DNA of 64,000 nucleotides from Lytechinus variegatus (Eukaryota; Echinodermata; Echinoidea; Temnopleuroida; Toxopneustidae). The notes under the pieces are model-generated. The model was not told where the DNA came from. It ran no database searches and was given only the letters and a program-made list of their open reading frames with translations. Positions within the stretch are counted from its first letter, which is position 1. Each line of letters opens with the position of its first letter. This document shows, piece by piece, positions 33,647 to 42,947 of the stretch. The DNA lies in NCBI RefSeq assembly GCF_018143015.1, contig NC_054741.1, forward strand, positions 50,297,048-50,361,047, written 5' to 3'. The position numbers and the translations under genes were made by a program.

Positions 33647-34229
33647 TATGTGTGTGTGTGAGGGAGGGTGAGGGTGTGTGTGTGTGTAAATTTCTCATAT
33701 TCAAATATTCGAATTGAAAGTATGGCATGTTCTAACTGGTGGCTTATAAAGTACATTTCAAGAAACTAATCATTTAACGAAAGCATTTCGTTTCTACATA
33801 CAATTTCCATGTACACACAAACAACTTTTACAGGCAAAGTGACACACCTATCTGACCTCCTTATGATTGATATAAGTCAAATTACTAGACAAAAGTTTAG
33901 GAAATTACATATTCAGTTTGTCTTTGTGGGCCCCATAACACGTTTTTATATGAAATGACACAAATCATTTGTGATGAACATAGGTGTGTCATTGTGATAT
34001 TTGTGTGTCATGTCACACATAAGGTGCCATACGACACACATGGTTGAATACATCATTCGACTCACATATGTCTATTGACTCATTTTAATGAGTCATTAAA
34101 CTCACTTTTGTCCTAGCTAGGGACAAGTTAATGAGTCATTTGACCTGGAAAAGTTTTGTTTAGTTTAACCAATATTAATGTGTGTCTATTTTAAATGTTC
34201 TTACTCTTGGTATTTTTCTGAATGTGCAG
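33647..34229. other. DNA upstream of the first visible CLCA exon
   Basis: A (GT)n microsatellite (33645-33690) is followed by short TGTGTCA/TGACACA and TGAGTCA words (33838-34140), with TGACTCA/TGAGTCA near 34077, 34090 and 34131. The stretch ends in a pyrimidine-rich tract and the acceptor TGTGCAG at 34229. I found no CLCA_N exon here. Confidence 0.5.
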
Positions 34230-34481
34230 ATTGACACGTTCTGCGACATAAAAGCAGATGATGAGGGGAGGAGGCACAATAAAATGGCTCCTAATCTACA
34301 AAATCGGAACTGCGACGGACAGAGCGTTTGGGAAGTAATTAGGAAATCGGATGATTGGAAAGAGTATGGAAACCGTCCTCCATTGCCAGAGGATACAGAG
34401 ACTTCACCAAACTTTATTGTGGTTCAACCAGGAGGAATTCTTAGGGTTGTACTGGTCTTAGATACCAGTGGGTCTATGGCT
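34230..34481 (+). CDS. CLCA exon a: linker and start of VWA
   Basis: 84 codons, phase 0 at both ends. It begins IDTFCDIKADDEG, matches the CLCA segment just before the VWA domain (NRNCDGQSVWEVIRKSDDW), and ends VVLVLDTSGSMA, the first MIDAS motif. Acceptor TGTGCAG, donor GTAAGT. The preceding pyrimidine tract is also open from an ATG at 34182. Confidence 0.93.
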
Positions 34482-37400
34482 GTAAGTCAAGTATTCCAAA
34501 GTTGTTATTATCTTCAACATCATCATCATTCATTCATTTGTTCAATATCACCATATTCACGTAATACATGTATAGAAAACAAATAACTGACCGCTAGGTC
34601 TCCAAACTAAAAAAAAGTTAGCGCGAAGAAAATCGTCAAAATACCGATAAAATAAAATAATCAAGTCTTCCTATGGAGTTTTAAGAGCACATATCGCTAA
34701 TTTACCGAAGTAGTAAAGACTCGGTGCGATGTAGTCAAAATCAAGTTTCTAGCCCATTATAATCAACTTCTGTTTATCCCCTGATCCCGATCTGTCTTAG
34801 AAATTTCATTCTTGCCCTGTATTCTACAATTTCTGAATTTCAAACTTTGTGACCCATTTCAAATATACGTCATCCATTTACTGCCTCCTGTGCTGATCTG
34901 TTTGACTTTCTAAGGGACGCACCATTAGATATCGAGGGGCTGCAAGTTTTTGCCCCCCGAAAAGACTTGACTTGCTATACAGTCATGCAAAAGAAACAAA
35001 CTTGGTCCGTATCTGAAAGGTGAAAAAAATGCATCAACCCAAACTACCAGCCCCCCCCCCCCCAACCTGGGTATCTAATCTTGCTCCCTAATTAGAGCAT
35101 TTCCACAATCACTACGCAGAGAATCTTTTTTTCAAAAGCCCTTCAATGACAAAACAACTTTATTTGTCGAAGATCGGTGACTCAAAACAGCAGTGTCGTT
35201 CTGGACTCTGAACTAACGACATATTTTGCAATTTTTCGTCCGGTCCCGAATCTTCGGACGATCTACTCTCCCGTCCACCAACTTTCGACAAAAACCTCTC
35301 AGCTGTCCATTGTGATTTGACTTGCATTTAAAAAGGGATCGGTGTGTTGTAGAAAGCGTCCGCCTAGTGATTGCGAAAATAGTTATGCTCATTTCTTTGA
35401 TTTTCTAAATAGGGAGAGCGTTTTGAGAAGATGATCAAAGGGGCTAAAAACTTCATCAACAGTATAGTACCTGACAATAGTTACGTGGGCATTGTCGAGT
35501 TCAATTTCAAATCCGAAGTGGATTCGAATATGACTAAACTCACCAATGCTACATCGAGGGATGAAATGAACTCTCGACTCCCAACTTTAGCTAATGGTGC
35601 TACGTGTATTGGATGTGGTATTCTAGGAGGCATCGAGGTATGTTAGTGCATTCTTCTTTATATCAATTATCATTAAAGGGCAAGTCTATCTCATCAAAAA
35701 GTGGGTTTGAATAAAAATGAGAACATTATACGAGAAAAAGGTTGAAAAATGTTCATTTATGTTCATCATAAAGCAGTCATATGCACAACACGAGTGATAT
35801 GCCAATGAGAGAGTCGTTGATGTAAAACACTCATTAGTTTTTTTTTTGTATTTCAATATATGAAATAATGAACTTTAATTTTTTTTACAGATTTTACAAT
35901 ATCATTGCATTTTCACTGAATCACATTAGGTTTCAACAATGGCCATTCCGCGCGCTCAACGAGAAATGCCAAAGAAACATCGAGTAGGTGACATCATGTC
36001 GACTAGGATCACTATCATCATAGCGCGTAGTATAGAAAAGTAAGCGCTCAATTATTACACCGGCTTTCGCTCGAGCTGCAATATCAAGAAATGGTTTCTG
36101 CTGGGACCTCACGAGTAAAACATTTCCCATAGACTCGTTTGTAAAAATGGTACCGTTAAAAGAAATCATAAAAAATAAAGTTAAAACTAGAGGGTTGAAT
36201 GCTTACTAGCAGTGGTTAGGATATATATTTCAGACATGCCATATCTGACCAGAATAGGGTACCTTAGACAGCTCATTTAAAAAATAAATCGGCATTTATG
36301 AAGACATCAAATTCATCACCTGAAACAGTAAAGTAGCCCTATCTTCCGCTAGCCAAAAAATAGTTCAAAAGTCATCAATGTCTCGTCCTAATTTGGGCAA
36401 AGTTCATAATCAATGTTAGGTGGTCAATCATATTCATACACTTTTTTCAATCAAGGATTGGGTCGAATGAATATCTTTTGCCTTCCTGTTGTAATCAACA
36501 CATGGCTCCTGCTTCATACCCAGTGGCGTAGCTACGGGGGGGCTGGGGGGCACGTGCCCCCCCCCCAGGTCCCCCCCCCCCTGAAAAAATTGGCAGAGCA
36601 AAAAAAAAGGAGAAAGAAGAAAAGAAAAAGGGAAAAGAAGAAGAAAAAAGGTGGAAAATAAGAGAAGGAAGACGAGGGAATGAAATAATGTGAGGGGAAG
36701 ACTTGCAAAAAGAAACTTTCATGTAACTGTAAAAAAAATTTGCTTGTGCTTCGCGCCAGAATTGCCGTTTCGATGAGATTCATATCTTGCTCAATAGGCT
36801 GATATGGAGCAAGTTTTGAAGTCAATATACAAAACATATTTTAGCTCGAACATCGACATTTACAAATTTAAGTGCTCTGTAAAATGTCTGTTTTATGGTC
36901 TGCATATCAGCTTTTTAAGCTCACGCTGCGTGGTCACATTGTTTGATTTGCCAAGTTCCTATTGTCTACGTGTATTCCATAATGTTCCATTAAAAAGGTA
37001 TTCAGAATGGCAAGATTCTAGGTCTAAATCTAAAACATGCACGATAGCCTGCATGCTCTATTCAAAGTGTACTTGAATTATCCAGTCTCACATCAGAATA
37101 TCAATAATTGTCTGCTCACGCTTCACGATCGCATTATTAATAATACCCAATTAACTATATCCTATTTATGATTTACAAAATTTACGCTTTTAGGACTTTT
37201 AGGTCTTTTCTTCCTCTCGCGCTTCGCGCTCGCATCGATTGTTTAGTTATACATACCTATCCCATTTATTAATACAAAAAGTGCTTGGAATGACCATATT
37301 TTTAGGTAGGAATGTCAAAAAATTTTGCTCGCGCTTCGCGCTCGCATTATTGAAATATATCTATCATTTTCGTGAGTAACTGTAAGCAATCTTTAACAGG

Positions 37401-40400
37401 TCCTTTTTCGATAATGCTAGAACAGTTAATAAAAATTTCTGCTCGCGCATGGCGTTCGCAGTAACCATCTAGTTACATACGAATCTTGTTCAGGATCACA
37501 CATAACATTGCCCAGGATATTAAATTTTCAGGAAAAAACACATGAAAGTAAAAAAAAAATCGCTCGCGCTTCGCGCTCGATAAGGCTTATGAGATTATTT
37601 CATGCTTATGTTGTTTTATAAGAATAAAACTAAGAAGTGACTGATAGGGGAAAATAATAGGTGAAGACAATTTCGGCCCCGTTCCCTATTGGCGAAAGTC
37701 GGATCCGCCCTTGTAACACATACACACCGGAAAAAATGGTACCCCCTGAAAAAGCAAGGACCCCCAGTGCCCCCCAGGAAAAAAATCCTAGCTACGCCAC
37801 TGTGCATACCAGGGTTGATGGCAGCACAATGTTGCTGAAATTCTTTTTGGTTAGAAAATATGAGGGATATACAGTACAAATCCATCTAACCACGACACAT
37901 TTTTCTCACTAGTGCGATTTACAAGTATAGGCCTATACTCTTGTTTGTGATCATGGAGACAAAAATATAGCTTTTAAATCTGAATTATACTTTAAAGGTT
38001 GCCCAATACAATGGAATGGATTCCCGGGGCACCTATCTCATACTCCTCAGCGACGGAGAGGAAAATGAGGAACCCCTCATAGCTGACACCCTGGATGACA
38101 TCAAGAATTCAAGTGTTATTATACACACAATCGCCTTCTTTGAAGCCGATACTCAGATGGAGGAGTTGGCCCAGATGACAGGCGGTACATCGTATACCTG
38201 TCCTGATGGAGGCAGTGCACAGTGTGTCATCTCTGCTTTTGTGTCAATAATAGCCACAAGGCCTCAAAGTATTCCTGATTCTGCACCAATACAGGTTAGG
38301 AAATTTAATTAACAGAGGGAATCAGTCATTTTTTTTCTATTTTTTTAAATCGTTCAAGATTTACGAAAATACCATGGAAAAACTTTTACAAGTATTTCCA
38401 TGAGGAAACTTCCTTTCGGTTACACTGTTTGGGCCACTAAAACAATAATTTAGAGCCTCAGAATGATCAGCTTAGTCCATGCAATTTATTGCCCTCTTAA
38501 CAAAGTAAATGGGATTTAATAGCTCTCTATATTTGATCGGGTCAAAAGCTAGAGGATGCCATCTTTCCTGCAGGATGTAGATGATTCCATACGTTTCTTG
38601 TGAAGGTGCTGAACAAGCCAGATTTATGACGATGAACGAGTACGGGAACCAGTACGGACTTGAACGACGAATTACAATGTTATCAAATATAGTCCGGTCT
38701 TCGGTGAGTGAGAGACTTATAGACTAGGAGCAAAACTATGTCACGGCTTTGCTTTTCGGTTTTATTAGTATCTCAATATTTATGTTTTCACTATGCTATT
38801 AAGATTAATGTTTTGTTATTAATTAGAGTTTAAAAAATGTCTCCGATCTTCATACGTTACAGGTTGGGAGTAAAACAGTCAAAGTAGATCCCGGTTCGAC
38901 TGAGCTCACCACGATCATGATAGATGCTTCTCTAGGATTGGATACTATCATGACATTCACATGGTCGGCTAACTCCATCATAACCATTTCAGTGACAGGG
39001 CCAGACGGAACAAGTATAGACGGTAGCGATCCAGAATATAATCTCGATATAAGTTCGAAAATTATCACCATCTCCATCGATGTGGCAGAGGTATATTACA
39101 ATTCTGACTAAAAACATAATTGTTAATATGCCATTTATGTGATAAATGCTGCATTTTGAAATTCAAAATGGCCGCCATATGTCCTATATTTATCATGCAC
39201 AATGCTAATGGAGAAATTAATTTTCACACGAATAAGAAACATAAAATGCATGTAATTGTGAACTACGAGTAAAATATTGTCTGACAACATGCTTCATTTC
39301 TTTTGTCATGCATGAGATAAATGCTGTATTATGAAATTCAAAATGGCCCCTACAGTGCGTCCCAGAAAAAAACGAAACCGAGATTTAGCGATGATTTATC
39401 ATAACTTAATCATAAATAAAATAGACAAATGACCTATCAATGTAAAGCTTAGAATCTCCTCTTTCATCTGGTATTACTTAGATTATTCCTCATTCACGCA
39501 TGAGTGAGCAGAAACAATTTGAAAAAAGGATGCCAAAAACTCATTTTGTGAAAATTAATTTTCCCTATTCATATTGTACATAATAGAGTATACAAGGGCC
39601 TATAGCGGCCATTTTGAATATCAGGAAAATAAACATTTTGTCAAAAATTATTTTTTCAGAGAGTATTTTACTCCTGCCATGCAATTTCATGTATTTCATA
39701 GAAAATGTGCGGACAATTTTATGATTTTCATGGGTAATTTGCTAATTTTTGTGGCCATATTGGATTTTTCCAATTTGCAAAAAATGCTCAAGGTTACACG
39801 AGTGGCGTCATTCAGATTCGCAATCAGCACCCTCGAATTGACAAGAAACCATCGAAAAAAATATTGTATATATATATATATATATATATACAAAAAAACA
39901 AGGTAAAGCCTCTTCTATCCTGGACTATGTATTTCACCTTCGATTACTGTATTGAAATCGTTACAAAACATACGATTTTTAAAGCTTATCATGAATTAAA
40001 GATATATTATGTGTTGTGACCTGTTTGTCGAATTCTTCCAGCCTGGTGAATGGATCATTGTAATCTTTAACAACCATAATCTCGTGGAAGAAGTGAGTGT
40101 GGATGTGAATTCCAAGCAACGCTCTAAGGATGTCTATCCTCCTGTTGTTAGCAGCTTCTTAGGAGCAAAGGTGGGTTCAGTCTTAATTCTTCAGTGTACT
40201 ATTATACGAGGGGTGACTGAAAAGTTTTGAGCCTTACATAAAAATGATCGAAATTGGGCCATAAAAATCTTTAACATTTCTTAATCCTACCTATTAAATT
40301 TCTTGCAGTATCTAGTCTTATGTTGCATGTTCCTAGAATGTCTGTATCAGGTGTCCAATGAAAAAAATGGACAAACCTGCGTATCGAGCTGTCAAGTTTC

Positions 40401-42915
40401 AGCAGATGAAAGGCATGACCCCAGCTCAGAGTTGGCACTCGATCTTTGAGGGTAACCCATCCAATTTCTTGGAACAATTTGTGACTGTGGATGGGACTTA
40501 GGTTCAACGCTATTAGCCTAAGACCAAAGAGCGTCAAAATAATGGAAGCATCCAATTCAAATTCAACTTTAATTCCACAGTGAAAATATGGATATATAAT
40601 AAAAAAATATTGACATTAAGAGAGATATTTTACATGTGGAGCACAACTACTTGTATTAATTGGCCCAATACTGATAACAATAAATCATATTAATACATGA
40701 AAAACGTACAATAGCAAATAATCATAATCAAAAACACAATTACATGTCACCAACCCCCAAAATGCCATCTCAAGTTTATTTATTTATCTTTAATAGACAA
40801 TAGACTATGATAAATAAGAGTAAGTATCGCTGACCAAGAAATTTGGTGGGTAGGATTTTTAAAAAATGTAAAAGGTTTTATTGCTAAATCTTTATTCTTT
40901 CTAAGTCAAGCTCAGAACTTTTCAGCTGCCCCTCGCTTATGCCTTTATCTGGTTAACTGATGAGTTTCTTTATTTCCAACCGTGGTTTTCACTCTCCTTG
41001 AAAATTAGTTCTTTCTCCCCCCCCCCTTTATAATGAATAAGGAATAGAACATTTCCATCTACCTCCCCTTGTCGGGTGCATGACAATATTGATAAATTTC
41101 TTTCAGAAAAAAAGCTTGATATAATCAATTTGCCTTGTCTTTGTCAATGTGTTTGTATTTCCACCACCTTTCGAAATTCACATGTATTTCCTTGTTTGGC
41201 AAAATTAATCTTTCATTAATACTTTTTCATATCCATTGGGCTACAAATGTAGGCCTATTCCTAATGATATATATATTGGAGCATATAAGTCTAATTTAAT
41301 CATCTTAATGTTAATGGAAATGATTTTTGGACAAATCTCAATGAGTTTTTGTATATCGGTAATGTCATTTTGATTATAACGGTAAACAGATGGAAATCCT
41401 GAATTGTGCTTCCGGCACCAACACCAGCACAAAACTTGAAATCACACATCTTTATCTACATCTTCTTCAAATGGTCAATTGTAATACCTCTCAATCTCGA
41501 AAATGTTATTTTCCCTTGTCTAGATTTCATTCCTTTTATGGCAAATGCACAGTGCATGGAGACAGGCAGATACATGCAGTATAAGAGCAACTGTAGTAGA
41601 TCATTATACTCTTTCTATTAACGGTTACGTGTGCACATCATTCCATTTCATTTCATAATTTTATTCGATTTTATTTCAAATGCCAGACATGAAGTGATAA
41701 ATGAAGATAATGATTTGTTTTACTTGTCACAGTCAATCATCATTTTTTGTTCACTGTCTTCATTCTCATACAATTAGTTCAATGAAATACAAATTGAAAA
41801 TAATTGAATGTTAGTTAAACGTTCATTATAATGATTATTATAGCATTTAATTGACAATAGTAATGTACCTTAACCTTTCTTTATTGATATCATCAGGAAT
41901 ATGATTATAAAAATTGAAATAGAAAAATTAATTCATCATTCATGCAGCTTCGATTTCAGATCAACCCAAATCAAACATCGGTCTATCTTTTCCATGGTAT
42001 ATACAGTCTGGTATAACTTACAAGTTTTCTTCAAAATCACGTAATGTTCTAAATGCCAGAAAGGAGACTCTTTATCTCTCAACACATATGACTCTCGTTT
42101 CTCTTAGATAGTAAACTACACGTCATTTCCCCTGGTAGAAGTCTATGCATATGTCCATACCAACTACCAACCCGTGATCGATGCGACGGTGATTGCTACA
42201 GTGGAGAGCACGTTAACGGGCAATGAGACAGTCATCCCACTCCAAGACAACGGAGTGGGTTAGTACTATACGCAAGCGATAATTATGCGAAATACCTGTA
42301 TCATGATTTCAGTGAAGATATCTGAATTCACTTTAGGTTAAGTTCTTTGCACATAGGTTAGCCTTCAGAAACGATCGGTGAATCAGTGTATAATCAAGAA
42401 AAACTGGAGAAAATTACATTTATGGGAACTTGGAGTATCCTATACATGTATAAGTCTTGTCTGTTCGTAGGAGAAAGAGAGAGGGGGATCGAGAGAAAGG
42501 AGGGGATGGTAAAAATGGTAAATGGAGATAATAATTGGCTAGAAGTAAAAAGGGAAGCAAAGAAAGAAAAAAGAAAGCAAAGTGTGGAGCGTTGTGGCCC
42601 AGTGGATTAGTCTTCGGACTTTGAAACAGAGGTCGTGGGTTCGAATCCCAGCCATGGCGTAATTTCCTTCAGCAAGAAAATAATCCACATTGTGCTGCAC
42701 TCGACCCAGGTGAGGTGAATGGGAACCCGGAGGGAATTATTCCTTGAATGCTTTAGCGCCTATTTGGCCGCTCAGCTACAGCGGGGGTAATAATTTTGAT
42801 ATTACCACGTATATTTCAGTTTGCCATGAGCACATAATCAATGTGGATTGGCGCTTTAGAAATGGACTCTATATTATTATTATTATTTTAAAGAAATGAA
42901 AAAAAGAAAGAAAAA

Positions 42916-42947
<32 letters not shown>

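Noticed and set aside
35933..36169. Minus-strand frame of 78 codons in a CLCA intron
   Set aside because: No domain, antisense to the gene and no splice signals.
40271..40555. Minus-strand frame of 94 codons
   Set aside because: Antisense of the mariner relic, whose plus strand carries the recognisable transposase words.
42592..42662. Possible functional tRNA gene
   Set aside because: Acceptor pairing is mostly wobble, the anticodon stem is poor, and the tRNA-like part continues into a SINE body and tail.
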